Assembly: GCA_028279375.1 (NCBI GenBank)
Contig: JANQNW010000025.1
Location: 1-64,000 of the forward strand
Direction of reading: 5' to 3'
From: Phycisphaerales bacterium
GTDB taxonomy: Bacteria; Planctomycetota; Phycisphaerae; Phycisphaerales; UBA1924
Length of the DNA stretch: 64,000 nt
In this document: positions 26,113 to 34,755 of the stretch, piece after piece
Position numbering within the stretch: the first letter of the stretch is position 1
How the letters are laid out: the number at the start of each line of letters is the position of its first letter
Position numbers and translations under genes: made by a program
Notes under the pieces: model-generated
Told to the model about the DNA's origin: nothing
The model's input: only the letters and a program-made list of their open reading frames with translations
The model's database searches: none

Positions 26113-27851
26113 GGCTCATCGACATCCTGCGCCCGTGTCGCCATGCGCTGCGTCTCAAGCGCCATGCGCTCGCTGCGACGCTCCACCGAGTCGTACATCT
26201 TCGTGAATCGCTCCGCGAGGTCGCCTCCTTCCGCTCGGAGCGGATCGACCCAGGCCGGCGGGATCGTCTGAAACCGAAGATCTGCGATCACGATCACTTC
26301 ATCGCGCACGTTCTCTGGTAGCCGGACTTGATACGTCACGGTGTCCTCGCCGGCGACGAAGTCATCGTCTGTCTCGACGCCCGCAGGACGCGTTTCCGAC
26401 GCATAAGGTCCCTCTTCCCGCCATCCACGCGGCAGCAGTCTGTTGTCCTTGCGTGAGCCGGTCATGTGACTGAGCATGGTCGTCGGTTCACCTGACGGAT
26501 CATGCGCGACATGCTCCCAGACCTGCACATCGCGCGCATCGTCGATCACGTCGAAGTGTGGAATCCGTAGTTCATTGTCAACGGTCAGTAGCCGTCCGAG
26601 AGCCGTCGTCGCCCCGGACTCGAAGAGCACGGCGCCCCGATCACGCACCCGAACATGCAGCCACATGCGTCGCGATGGATATCCCGTCGGGAGCTTGTGA
26701 CCCGTGAGGTTGCGAACACGCACGTCGAACTCGAGCACGCCGCCGGCGACCCGTCCTTCGCTGATCTCGACGGCTGCCGATCGATAGGCGAGGTTCGCGC
26801 GCGTCGCGTGAATCTGTGTGTCGAGCGCCTCCGGAGGCGCCTTGACCCCGAGTTCGCTCCGATTGTCTCGCAGAAGCTCCAGTAGGAAGGCGTTCCCGCC
26901 AATGAAGGTGTGCGCGCGAGTTTCCGTTCGAATCTGCAGGTTGAAATCCGTGCCGGCGGGCGTACGCGCAATGCGCATTGCGCCCTGGGCCGGCATGTGA
27001 CACTCCTGACAGGTGCGCGATCGATCGGTCTTACGCGGCTGGTCGCTGAAGTCGCTGTTGAGCCACTCCAAGTACGCGCCCTGTTCGAGGAATTGCGCAC
27101 CGGCGTGCTCGGTCCGGAGCGTGTGACAGGTTGCGCAGAGCCCAGCGCTGCGAATATGAGCGCCGAATGTCGGCGTGAAGTTGGCGTGGGCGCGCATCGG
27201 CCCGGTCTCGGGATTCTGGAACGGCCCATAGATCACTCGATCAGGGCCGATATCGAGATTGCCGTCGAAGCCGTCTTCCTGGCCGAACGTGTCCGGCCGC
27301 GCCTGGTGACACACGGTGCACGTCACGCCATCGGCGCCGAGGTCGCTCTCCATCGCAAGCGCGAGGAAGGGCGGATCCATCTGGCGAAGTCGCGCCGTGT
27401 GATGCAGCGTCGGCGCGTGGCACTTCAGGCACGCCGCTTCAATCGACGCCGCCTCCTCAGGATTGGCCTGCATCTCCCGAGACAGTTGCGCCACAAAAAA
27501 TGGATCGCGCATCGAGTGCGCCATCACGCTCGCCTGCCAGGTTCCATATGGCGAGACATCTTCGCCCGTCGGAGATCGCAGAGCGACAGAGCGGTCCGAT
27601 GCCGAATGGCAGTGAGCGCAACCGTCCGCCGTCGCGAAGAACTCATTCGCCTCCGTCGGCCGGAACGGTCCGCGCCCCCAACTCTGCGAGGTCTGAGCTG
27701 CCCGGATCGACTGATCCTGGGCGAGCAGAGGCGTCGAGATCCACAGTATGGGCGTTATGGACATGCACGCGAGCGATACACCAGCCCAGAGGCCCTCCCA
27801 TCTCCTGATGTTCCCTTGATCGCTCCGGGCGTTTCGTCCCCTCCTACTCAT
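26109..27851 (-). CDS. Exported pentaheme cytochrome c
   Basis: This multiheme protein of 580 residues has an N-terminal hydrophobic export segment (LWAGVSLACMSITPILWISTPLLAQ). Five c-type heme sites are visible: CAHCH, CLKCH, CTVCH, CATCH and CQECH, all within the first half. The rest is a beta-rich region without hemes (VRVRNLTGHKLPTGYPSRRMWLHVRVRD). This layout is common in planctomycetal proteins tied to extracellular electron flow, but the donor and acceptor cannot be told. TATCAT (27872-27877) and AAGGAG precede the ATG. The gene heads a transcript with dinB, an unexpected partner. Confidence 0.87.
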   Translation of the reverse strand: MSRRGRNARSDQGNIRRWEGLWAGVSLACMSITPILWISTPLLAQDQSIRAAQTSQSWGRGPFRPTEANEFFATADGCAHCHSASDRSVALRSPTGEDVSPYGTWQASVMAHSMRDPFFVAQLSREMQANPEEAASIEAACLKCHAPTLHHTARLRQMDPPFLALAMESDLGADGVTCTVCHQARPDTFGQEDGFDGNLDIGPDRVIYGPFQNPETGPMRAHANFTPTFGAHIRSAGLCATCHTLRTEHAGAQFLEQGAYLEWLNSDFSDQPRKTDRSRTCQECHMPAQGAMRIARTPAGTDFNLQIRTETRAHTFIGGNAFLLELLRDNRSELGVKAPPEALDTQIHATRANLAYRSAAVEISEGRVAGGVLEFDVRVRNLTGHKLPTGYPSRRMWLHVRVRDRGAVLFESGATTALGRLLTVDNELRIPHFDVIDDARDVQVWEHVAHDPSGEPTTMLSHMTGSRKDNRLLPRGWREEGPYASETRPAGVETDDDFVAGEDTVTYQVRLPENVRDEVIVIADLRFQTIPPAWVDPLRAEGGDLAERFTKMYDSVERRSERMALETQRMATRAQDVDEP

Positions 27852-27979
27852 CTGAAGAACTCCTTGCCCAGATGATAGAAACTCGACGGTTCAGAGATTC
27901 TCTCCACTCGGTCAGGGCCTTCCGTGAGATTCCCAGAGTTCGTTGACGGGCGAACGTCCGCTGGAAGAGATGCTCGTCA

Positions 27980-28008
27980 TTGACCGGTCGAATTTCGTGA
28001 AGTAGCGT
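27980..28008 (+). promoter_or_regulatory. Possible -35/-10 promoter of the peroxiredoxin operon
   Basis: TTGACC (27980-27985) and TAGCGT (28003-28008) are 17 bases apart. The implied leader of about 120 nt carries a hairpin (GGCGTCCTC with GAGG-C-ACGCC, about 28046-28066) before the AGGAAGGA ribosome site. The hairpin may be regulatory; this is inference. Confidence 0.4.
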
Positions 28009-28133
28009 GCGCCGTTGGTGGGGGGTTTACGCCACATAGGGTGGGGCGTCCTCGCGAGGCACGCCGACGGCGTCCGGGTCGTTGTTGGCGCCGGCTCACT
28101 GTGTCGAGAGATCAGACAGGAAGGAACAGGAAT

Positions 28134-28769
28134 ATGGCAATTCAGCTCGGCGATATCGCGCCGGACTTCACTCAGGACTCCACCGAGGGATCGATCAGTT
28201 TCCATGAGTTTCTCGGCGATGGATGGGGCGTGCTCTTCTCGCACCCCAAGGACTTCACGCCCGTGTGTACGACCGAGCTGGGCGCCGTGGCGCGCCTCAA
28301 GGGCGAATTTGCAAAGCGAAACTGCAAGGTCATCGGACTCAGCGTCGATCCCCTCGACGATCACAAGGCCTGGGCCGGCGACATCGAGGAGACCCAGGGC
28401 GTCGCCCTGAATTTCCCGCTCCTGGCCGACAGCGATCGCAGCGTCGCGACGCTCTACGGCATGATCCACCCGAATGCGGATGACACGCTCACCGTGCGAT
28501 CCGTCTTCGTCATCGGCCCCGACAAGCGCATCAAGCTCATGCTTACCTACCCGGCGAGCACCGGGCGCGACTTTGATGAACTCCTGCGTGTGCTTGATTC
28601 GCTCCAGCTCACGGCGAATCACAAGGTCGCCACGCCTGTGAACTGGCGTCACGGCGATGATTGCATCATTGTGCCGGCGCTCTCAGACGCCGAAGCCGAC
28701 GAACTCTTCCCGAAGGGTTACCGTAAGGTCAAGCCATATCTCCGTGTTACGCCGCAGCCGAATCTGTAG
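28134..28769 (+). CDS. 1-Cys peroxiredoxin (Prx6 family)
   Basis: This cytoplasmic peroxide-reducing enzyme of 211 residues belongs to the AhpC/TSA superfamily, Prx6 group. The peroxidatic Cys is in HPKDFTPVCTTELG at about residue 46. The long C-terminal domain (about 165-211, NWRHGDDCIIVPALSDAEA and KGYRKVKPYLRVTPQP) is the Prx6-specific dimerisation arm. No resolving Cys in the 2-Cys position is seen. ATG 28134 is chosen because AGGAAGGA precedes it and the protein then starts like its homologues. The methyltransferase gene begins five bases after its stop, so both are in one operon. Confidence 0.95.
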   Translation: MAIQLGDIAPDFTQDSTEGSISFHEFLGDGWGVLFSHPKDFTPVCTTELGAVARLKGEFAKRNCKVIGLSVDPLDDHKAWAGDIEETQGVALNFPLLADSDRSVATLYGMIHPNADDTLTVRSVFVIGPDKRIKLMLTYPASTGRDFDELLRVLDSLQLTANHKVATPVNWRHGDDCIIVPALSDAEADELFPKGYRKVKPYLRVTPQPNL

Positions 28770-28774
28770 AGACG

Positions 28775-29539
28775 ATGGCAGATCCCGTCACCGATCGCCT
28801 GGCAGCAATGACGCCTGATCAGATCCAGGCGGCGGTGGCCGATCGTTACGGACGGGTCGCGACGAATCCGGAAGAGAAGTTCGGGTTTCCTGTCGGACGG
28901 ACTTTTGCTGAAAGCGTGGGCTATAAGCCGTCGGTTCTCGATGAGCTCCCGGCGTCGATGTCCGAGTCATTCACCGGCGCCGGCAATCCGCAGGCTTTTG
29001 TGAATCCGAATGAGGGCGACTCGCTGCTTGACCTTGGTTGCGGCGCCGGGCTCGATCTTCTTCTCTATGCGCGCAAGGTCGGCCCGACCGGACGCGTGAT
29101 CGGCCTCGACATGGCCTGTCCGATGGTGGAGAAGGCGAGGGCGAATCTCACCGGATGCGGAATCACGAACGCGGAGTTCCTCTGTGCTGGCGCCAGCGAC
29201 ATTCCGCTCGAGGATGCGAGCGTCGATCTCGTCACAGCCAATGGCATTCTGAATCTCTCGCCGGAGCGCGACCCTGTCATCCGAGAAGCGGCGCGCGTGC
29301 TCAAGCCCGGCGGCAGTTTCATCTTCGCTGAGATCGCGCTCCAGGAAGAGCTTCCGGATGAAGTGCGGACGAGCATCAACGACTGGTTCCGATGCATCGG
29401 CGGCGCGGAGCGACTCGAGGACCTTGAGGCTCGTCTCGTCCGATGTGGATTCCGATCGGCAAGCTGCCTGAGTTCAGGTCGGAACGCGAGGACGGGTCAT
29501 CCGTCGAGTATCTGTGCTGTGTTCGAAGCCACGCGCTGA
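28775..29539 (+). CDS. ArsM-like SAM-dependent methyltransferase
   Basis: This class I methyltransferase of 254 residues resembles arsenite methyltransferases. The SAM-binding motif is LLDLGCGAGLDLLLYAR (about residues 86-102), followed by VIGLDMA. Where ArsM has SNCVINL with a catalytic Cys, this protein has ANGILNL, so that Cys is replaced by Gly. A Cys in DWFRCIGGA corresponds to the CIGGA region of ArsM. Loss of one of the arsenic-binding thiols suggests a different substrate or altered chemistry. It is cotranscribed with the peroxiredoxin. Its end overlaps the convergent kinase gene by 43 bases. Confidence 0.82.
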   Translation: MADPVTDRLAAMTPDQIQAAVADRYGRVATNPEEKFGFPVGRTFAESVGYKPSVLDELPASMSESFTGAGNPQAFVNPNEGDSLLDLGCGAGLDLLLYARKVGPTGRVIGLDMACPMVEKARANLTGCGITNAEFLCAGASDIPLEDASVDLVTANGILNLSPERDPVIREAARVLKPGGSFIFAEIALQEELPDEVRTSINDWFRCIGGAERLEDLEARLVRCGFRSASCLSSGRNARTGHPSSICAVFEATR

Positions 29540-32304
29540 CGCCATCGAAGCCTGGCCTGTTGCCCTGTCTCCAATCGGTCGGCCTCGTGAAGATAGCGCT
29601 TGAACTCCTCGATCTTCTCTGGCTTCTCCCACTCTTCATAGAGCTTGAGAATCCGCTTGAGATCTTCCTGCGTGACCCAATGGCTCTCGCCGAACCTCGC
29701 GCGGGCGCCGTGATACGCCTGCATGAGGAGCCCCTCGGCTTCCTCGAATTCGCCGAGCCGACGGAGGCTGTCGCCAAGGAGCGCTCGCAGCGGCCGCAAA
29801 ATCCGGTGATTCCGATTCAGATGAAGCTGGATGCGTTTGATGCAGAGATCGAGGTAATACGCCACCTCCTCGTCATCGACATGCGTTGAATGAAGAAGGT
29901 CGCCGAGCGCATAGAAGTACTGAGCGCGGGATCGAACGAGCTTCGGCTGCAGTGTAATCGTGTGGAGAATCTCCACATATGGCGCCGGCGTATCCGTCTG
30001 CAGGGCGATGCGGAATCTCTCAATGAGATCACTGGCGTGCTCAGTCAGCGGACCATCGCCGCTTGTTGCGACGATCTTGAGATCCCGGAGGAGCGCCCTG
30101 TGATACTGCTCTCGCGCATCGTCGACGTCATCCTGCAAGTGGCGGACCCAACCGAGGCGCCACTGCGCGAGACTGATGCGATTGTCGTTGAGGGAATCGG
30201 GCGTGAGCCGAAAGTACTCGCGCAGGTGATCCTCGGCGCCCTCGGAGTCGCCACGCTCGTGTAGGAGAAACGAATACCCGAACAGACACTCCGCCATGTA
30301 GCGATCTTCAGGGAAGGGGAGGGCTCGATAGATGGAGATCGCGAGTTCATACCACTCCGACGCTTCCGTCGGGTTGCTGTTCTCGTGGAGGAATGCGGCG
30401 AAGCTGTAGGCGCTCCGTGCGTGTTCGCTCGTTGGCCCATCGTGCAGCCTCGCGAACATCTCGAGTGAATCGCGGTAGGCGCGTTCCGCCTCACCGCGGC
30501 GCTCAGGACCGCCGAGAATCCAGAGAGCGTAGCCATACGCGCAGAGCGTCTCAGCAACGCGCAGGTTTTCGGGTCCGTATTGCGTGCGCCGGAGGCGCAG
30601 CGCCTCCTCCTGGATGGGAATCGCCTGCTCATCGCCGGTGTGCGTCAGGGCGCGTCCGTAGAGCGTCAATGTCGCGGAGAACTCAGGATTCTCAGGAGCG
30701 ATACGCGGCCTGATGATCTCCACCGCCTCGCGCAGATTCCGGGTCGCGTCTTCCCAGCGCCACAGGCCAGCATACGTTCGCGCGATCGCCACACGGATAT
30801 CTGCGAGTGTTTCCGGCTGCCCGCTGGCCTCTTCAACGAGTCTCTCTTCGGCGTCATCCAGCAGGTCAACGACCGAGCGATCTTCGCCGGTGCGATAGGG
30901 ATTGGCGGTCGCCAGCAACTCCTGCAGAAACTCCGCGACCCGCTTCGCCCGGACCTCGGACGCCAGAGCGCTGGCGCGCTCCTCTTGGGCGAGGCGTTCG
31001 GCTCGCTGCTCCTTGATGAGCGCGCCGGTGCTGACCACGATGCCGCCGACGAGCGTGATCAGGATGACCGCCGCCGCGAGTACGCCAGTTCGGTTGCGCC
31101 GCACGAATTTCGAAGCGCGATACGTGAGTGTGTCAGCGCGCGCTGTGACGGGCAGCCCGTTGAGATATCTGGAGAGATCGTCATCGAACTGCTGCGCTGA
31201 GGCGTAACGCGTCGCGGCGTGCTTGCCCATCGCGCGCAGCACAATGTTGTCGAGATCGCCCCGAAGTGTCCGGCGTAGCTGTTCGAGTCGCTCGCCGCGC
31301 CGTCGACTGAGTTCGGAAGGAGTGACGACGCGCTCATCGCCGTCCGCGGTCAGCACGGTTTCGGTCTGGCCAAGGCGCGTGCTCGGGCGTTCGGGCTGCG
31401 TCTCGCAGACGGCTCGCTCCTGCTCATACCCGACGAGTTCGTCCAGCTTGAATGGCCGGCGCCCGCAGAGCAGCTCGTAAAGAACAACGCCGAGAGAGTA
31501 GACATCGCTCGACGTCGTCACTCGATCGCCGCGTATCTGCTCCGGACTCGCGTACGCCGGCGTCATCGGACGCATCGCGGTCATCGTCTGTTCGCTGAAT
31601 CGGGTCGCCGTCGCCTGCCCCTCGAGCATCTTCGAGATGCCGAAGTCCACGAGCTTCAAGTCGCCCGAGTTCGTGACCAGCAGATTCTGTGGCTTGATGT
31701 CCCGATGCACGACGAGATTCTGATGCGCGTACTGCACGGCGCTGCAGGCCTGCCGGAAAATCTCGATGCGATGTCTGATGGAGAGCTGGTGTTCGTCGCA
31801 GTATTGATCGATCGGAATACCCTCGATCAGCTCCATCACGATGTATGGGCGACCATCTTCCGTCGCGCCGCCATCGAGCAGCTTGGCGATGTTCGGATGA
31901 TCGAGTGAAGCGAGGAGTTGGCGCTCCTGGTGAAAGCGCCGGAGCAGCGCGCGCGAATGCAAGCCCTGGCGAATCAACTTGATGGCGACGCGCTGATCGA
32001 ACTCGCCGTCGTCGCGCACGGCGGCGTACACCGCGCCCATGCCGCCCTTGGCGAGTTCCCCTTCGATGCGATAAGGCCCGATGCGCTGCCCGAGCAGGCA
32101 ATCCTGCGGATCGTCGTCAGTGAGCGCAGGCAATTCGAGGAAATCGCCGAGTTCGCCCTGTTCGAAGAGCAGCTCAGACGCCATATCGCCGAGTTCCGGA
32201 TCTTCGCTCTGGGCGGCCTGAAGCATCTGCCGTCGTCGATCGACGGGCAACTCCAGCGCTTCGTCCACGAGCGCGCGAAGCAGGCTGAGACGCTCAGGCG
32301 TCAT
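29497..32304 (-). CDS. Membrane serine/threonine protein kinase with TPR array
   Basis: This signalling protein of 935 residues has a Hanks-type kinase at about 75-370: glycine loop AKGGMGAVY, VAIKLI lysine, catalytic HRDIKPQN, metal-binding DFGIS and an APE-like YASPEQI. A single membrane helix (GVLAAAVILITLVGGIVVSTGAL, about residue 405-430) follows. The C-terminal 500 residues are extracytoplasmic TPR-like repeats (for example ATRNLREAVEIIR and REQYHRALLRDLK). It starts inside the upstream ECF sigma gene (11-base overlap), so the two are translated together and probably act in one pathway. No anti-sigma zinc motif is seen at its N-terminus. Confidence 0.95.
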   Translation of the reverse strand: MTPERLSLLRALVDEALELPVDRRRQMLQAAQSEDPELGDMASELLFEQGELGDFLELPALTDDDPQDCLLGQRIGPYRIEGELAKGGMGAVYAAVRDDGEFDQRVAIKLIRQGLHSRALLRRFHQERQLLASLDHPNIAKLLDGGATEDGRPYIVMELIEGIPIDQYCDEHQLSIRHRIEIFRQACSAVQYAHQNLVVHRDIKPQNLLVTNSGDLKLVDFGISKMLEGQATATRFSEQTMTAMRPMTPAYASPEQIRGDRVTTSSDVYSLGVVLYELLCGRRPFKLDELVGYEQERAVCETQPERPSTRLGQTETVLTADGDERVVTPSELSRRRGERLEQLRRTLRGDLDNIVLRAMGKHAATRYASAQQFDDDLSRYLNGLPVTARADTLTYRASKFVRRNRTGVLAAAVILITLVGGIVVSTGALIKEQRAERLAQEERASALASEVRAKRVAEFLQELLATANPYRTGEDRSVVDLLDDAEERLVEEASGQPETLADIRVAIARTYAGLWRWEDATRNLREAVEIIRPRIAPENPEFSATLTLYGRALTHTGDEQAIPIQEEALRLRRTQYGPENLRVAETLCAYGYALWILGGPERRGEAERAYRDSLEMFARLHDGPTSEHARSAYSFAAFLHENSNPTEASEWYELAISIYRALPFPEDRYMAECLFGYSFLLHERGDSEGAEDHLREYFRLTPDSLNDNRISLAQWRLGWVRHLQDDVDDAREQYHRALLRDLKIVATSGDGPLTEHASDLIERFRIALQTDTPAPYVEILHTITLQPKLVRSRAQYFYALGDLLHSTHVDDEEVAYYLDLCIKRIQLHLNRNHRILRPLRALLGDSLRRLGEFEEAEGLLMQAYHGARARFGESHWVTQEDLKRILKLYEEWEKPEKIEEFKRYLHEADRLETGQQARLRWRQRVASNTAQILDG

Positions 32305-32854
32305 GAGCCTCCGCGCCGCGCGTCAGATCATTGTGGAGCCAGAGTCGGGCGAAGCGCCAGCCGCGCACGATCGTGCTGGGCGAGACGTCGAGCGCTCGCG
32401 CCGTCTCTTCATTTGTGAGTCGACCGAAGAATCGGAATTCGACAATCTGCGCGAGTTGCGGATCGAGCTCCGCGAGACGATCAAGCGCATCATTGAGCTC
32501 GAGCAGATCGATGGATCGGTCTTCGTAAGGAGCGAGCGTGTCGTCGAGCGGCACGCGTCCCTGGCCCATGCCACGCTTCTGAGCGCGCCTGCGACGTGCG
32601 TAGTCAATGAGTGTGTTCCGCATGGCTCGCGCGGCCTCGGCGATCAGCAGCCTCCTGTCCGGATGCGTTCGATCGTCCGGGAATTGCATGCGAATGATCG
32701 CTTCATGGACGAGCGCCGTCGCCTGGAGAGTGTGGCCGGCGCGCTCGCGCGCGAGATAGCCGCGCGCAAGCCTGCGGAGCTCGTCATAGACCGCCGGGAA
32801 TTGCGCGGCCTCAGCGCCAAAGTGCTGTCGATGCTGCATAGAAGGCGTCCCCAT
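32294..32854 (-). CDS. ECF-type RNA polymerase sigma factor
   Basis: This 186-residue sigma factor is of the kind found in planctomycetes and acidobacteria next to kinases. Region 2 includes LRRLARGYLARERAGHTLQATALVHEAII, and region 4 ends in a helix-turn-helix (LTNEETARALDVSPSTIVRGWRFARLWL). Between them RRRRAQKRGMGQGRVPLDD is a basic linker. It directs RNA polymerase to a set of promoters that cannot be told from this window. It overlaps the kinase gene that follows. An alternative start at 32839 is possible, since TACTGA stands two bases before the ATG used here. Confidence 0.93.
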   Translation of the reverse strand: MGTPSMQHRQHFGAEAAQFPAVYDELRRLARGYLARERAGHTLQATALVHEAIIRMQFPDDRTHPDRRLLIAEAARAMRNTLIDYARRRRAQKRGMGQGRVPLDDTLAPYEDRSIDLLELNDALDRLAELDPQLAQIVEFRFFGRLTNEETARALDVSPSTIVRGWRFARLWLHNDLTRGAEAHDA

Positions 32855-33557
32855 CCTCAGTAGGTTCCTCGCAATCGCCTTTTCAAGAACTTTCGCGGAT
32901 TTCCTGACTCGGTTCCTGATGGGTCTGCGCTTTCACCAGTGGCAGGAGACGCCGCCTCGGCTCCGCACGGGTCAATTGCCCCTGCGGCGGCCGCGTGGCG
33001 GTATGTGACCTGGTTATCCGGGCGTACGACGTCCACTGCGAGGAGACGTCGGCAGATTCAGGGAGTGCGCGAAGATGCGAGTTCCGGGGAAGGCATCCAG
33101 AGGGAATGACATTGCGCAGGCAGTGGCCTCCCCTCTGGACGTGCCCGCCCACTCGCGATCAGGCGCTCGTACCCCTCGACCCGATTCCATACGGATCGGG
33201 TCGCGTCCGCGAACGTGGTCACGTCCAGCAATCGGCCTCCGGCCACGACGCCTCGACCTGTCCGCGCGTCGGCGCAGTTCGCGCTTCGATGCGATCGGGC
33301 GACGCTCTCTGATCCTCGAGGCAGTCAACGCGGGGGCGGCGGAATCCACGGCCGCGCCGCTCCCGCGCACCCAATCAAGCGCGTCTCCATCCGGAGGCGA
33401 TCAACGCTCCGATCGAGGAGACGAAGCCCGGTAGTAAGAACACCACGATTCTCTCTGATCGCGAGCAGGATGGAGTCAATCCATTTCGGCCCGAGCGCTC
33501 TCACTCGACGCTCGGGTCTGCTCGCTTTTGGACCTGGCGACGCTCTGGGCGTCACTA
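32855..33557 (+). other. About 700 bases with no convincing gene
   Basis: No frame here shows a recognisable protein, start context or typical codon pattern on either strand. A 62-codon frame on the minus strand (33058-33246) has protein-like stretches but no ribosome site or known family. Structured elements are present: a perfect 8-bp stem with a nine-base loop (GACCCGAT 33178-33185 with ATCGGGTC 33195-33202), a near-palindrome ACGTGGTCACGT (33213-33224) and a perfect 8-bp stem CCCGAGCG (33490-33497) with CGCTCGGG (33509-33516). The region may hold a small RNA or a gene remnant; nothing decides this. Confidence 0.5.
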
Positions 33558-34070
33558 TCAGGATTCGCCCTCGTCCGGCTTGAGATCGAGGGAAGCAGAG
33601 TTGATGCAGTACCTCTGGCCGGTCGGCCCCGGTCCGTCGTTGAAGACATGACCGAGGTGGGCGCCGCAGTCACTGCATGTCACTTCGGTCCGCTTCATGC
33701 CAAAGCTGCGGTCATCGTGTTCATCGATGCCGGCGCCGGTCGCCGGTTCGGTGAAGCTCGGCCACCCGCACCCGGAGTCATACTTGTCGTCCGACTCGAA
33801 GAGCTTCGCATTGCAGACGATGCAGTGGTATTCGCCGGCAGTCTTCGTATCCCAGTACTTTCCGGTGAAGGCGCGCTCGGTGCCCTTCTCCTGCGTCACG
33901 TGATACTGCTCCTCCGTCAACCGGGCGCGGAGCGCCTCTTCCGAAAGGTTCGGTCGTTCGTCCTTTGCCATGACTGGAGTGGTCTCCTCTGCGCGCACCG
34001 TCGTGCCCGGATGCTCCGCGCAACCCCCCAGCACCGCGATCAACACCAGGATAAATACGGATCGGATCAT
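33558..34070 (-). CDS. msrB: Lipoprotein peptide-methionine (R)-S-oxide reductase
   Basis: This enzyme reduces methionine-R-sulfoxide in oxidised proteins. The 170-residue protein starts with a lipoprotein signal (VLIAVLGGC), which places it on the periplasmic side of a membrane. Both zinc CxxC pairs are seen (CIVC and CSDC). The SGCGWPSF and [11 protein letters not shown] motifs are intact; the latter holds the catalytic Cys. TATGGT ends six bases before the ATG without a ribosome site, suggesting leaderless translation. Membrane-anchored MsrB suits repair of envelope proteins. Confidence 0.95.
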   Translation of the reverse strand: MIRSVFILVLIAVLGGCAEHPGTTVRAEETTPVMAKDERPNLSEEALRARLTEEQYHVTQEKGTERAFTGKYWDTKTAGEYHCIVCNAKLFESDDKYDSGCGWPSFTEPATGAGIDEHDDRSFGMKRTEVTCSDCGAHLGHVFNDGPGPTGQRYCINSASLDLKPDEGES

Positions 34071-34076
34071 GCGGGA

Positions 34077-34082
34077 ACCATA
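34077..34082 (-). promoter_or_regulatory. -10-like TATGGT for msrB
   Basis: On the minus strand, TATGGT ends six bases before the msrB ATG, with no Shine-Dalgarno in the gap. Transcription would begin at or next to the start codon. Confidence 0.45.
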
Positions 34083-34203
34083 GCGCGCCGAGGGGCGCCG
34101 GTCCCGATCACGCGTGGGCGGCCGTCATCGCAGGCGGTACTATTATCGCGATTCTGCCGGCGACGTGGCTGGCGGAGAGTCCCGCCCGCGCACTTCGACC
34201 CCC

Positions 34204-34755
34204 ATGAGCAAGAGACCTCTCCGAACCTTCTGCAACAAGTGGAGTCGCAAGCTTCATCGGTGGGGCGCGATCCTCGTGCTCGCGCCAACCCTCGTGGTTC
34301 TGACGACGGGCATCCTCCTGCAGGTCAAAAAGCAATCGACATGGGTGCAGCCGCCGACACAGCGGGGCACGGCCGGGGAACTCGACATCTCCTTCGATCG
34401 CATTCTCGAGATCGCACGCACCGTTGATGAAATGGCCGTCGAGACGTGGGATGACATCGACCGCCTCGATGTGCGCCCTGACAAGGGCATCGTCAAGATC
34501 CGTGCGAGGAATCGTTGGGAGGCACAACTCGACACCGCCAGCGGGGACGTCCTCCAAGTTGCTTACCGCCGGTCAGATCTCATCGAACAGCTTCACGACG
34601 GATCCTGGTTCAGTGACAGCGTCAAGCTGTGGATCTTCCTGCCTAGCGGCGTCATTCTGTTGCTGCTTCTGCTGACAGGCGCGTATCTCTGGATCCTCCC
34701 GATCTCTGCGAAGCGCGCGGGCAGACGCAGACGCGCTGCAGCTTCGGCCTCATGA
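34204..34755 (+). CDS. PepSY-domain membrane protein
   Basis: This inner-membrane protein of 183 residues has two membrane helices (WGAILVLAPTLVVLTTGILL near the start and LWIFLPSGVILLLLLLTGAYLWI near the end) with a periplasmic PepSY-like domain between. The N-terminal segment NKWSRKLHRWGA is typical of PepSY-associated transmembrane proteins. These are often linked to iron, copper or siderophore handling; no ligand can be read here. ATG 34204 is chosen because the upstream frame is unlike protein. Its stop overlaps the porin start by four bases (ATGA), so the two are coupled. Confidence 0.82.
   Translation: MSKRPLRTFCNKWSRKLHRWGAILVLAPTLVVLTTGILLQVKKQSTWVQPPTQRGTAGELDISFDRILEIARTVDEMAVETWDDIDRLDVRPDKGIVKIRARNRWEAQLDTASGDVLQVAYRRSDLIEQLHDGSWFSDSVKLWIFLPSGVILLLLLLTGAYLWILPISAKRAGRRRRAAASAS

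Noticed and set aside
33058-33246. A 62-codon frame on the minus strand in the long gap, with some protein-like stretches.
   Set aside because: No ribosome site, no -10 box and no recognised family; kept only as a note inside the gap entry.
33528-34427. An open frame of 299 codons on the plus strand.
   Set aside because: It covers the reverse complement of msrB and the start of the PepSY gene and has no family resemblance.
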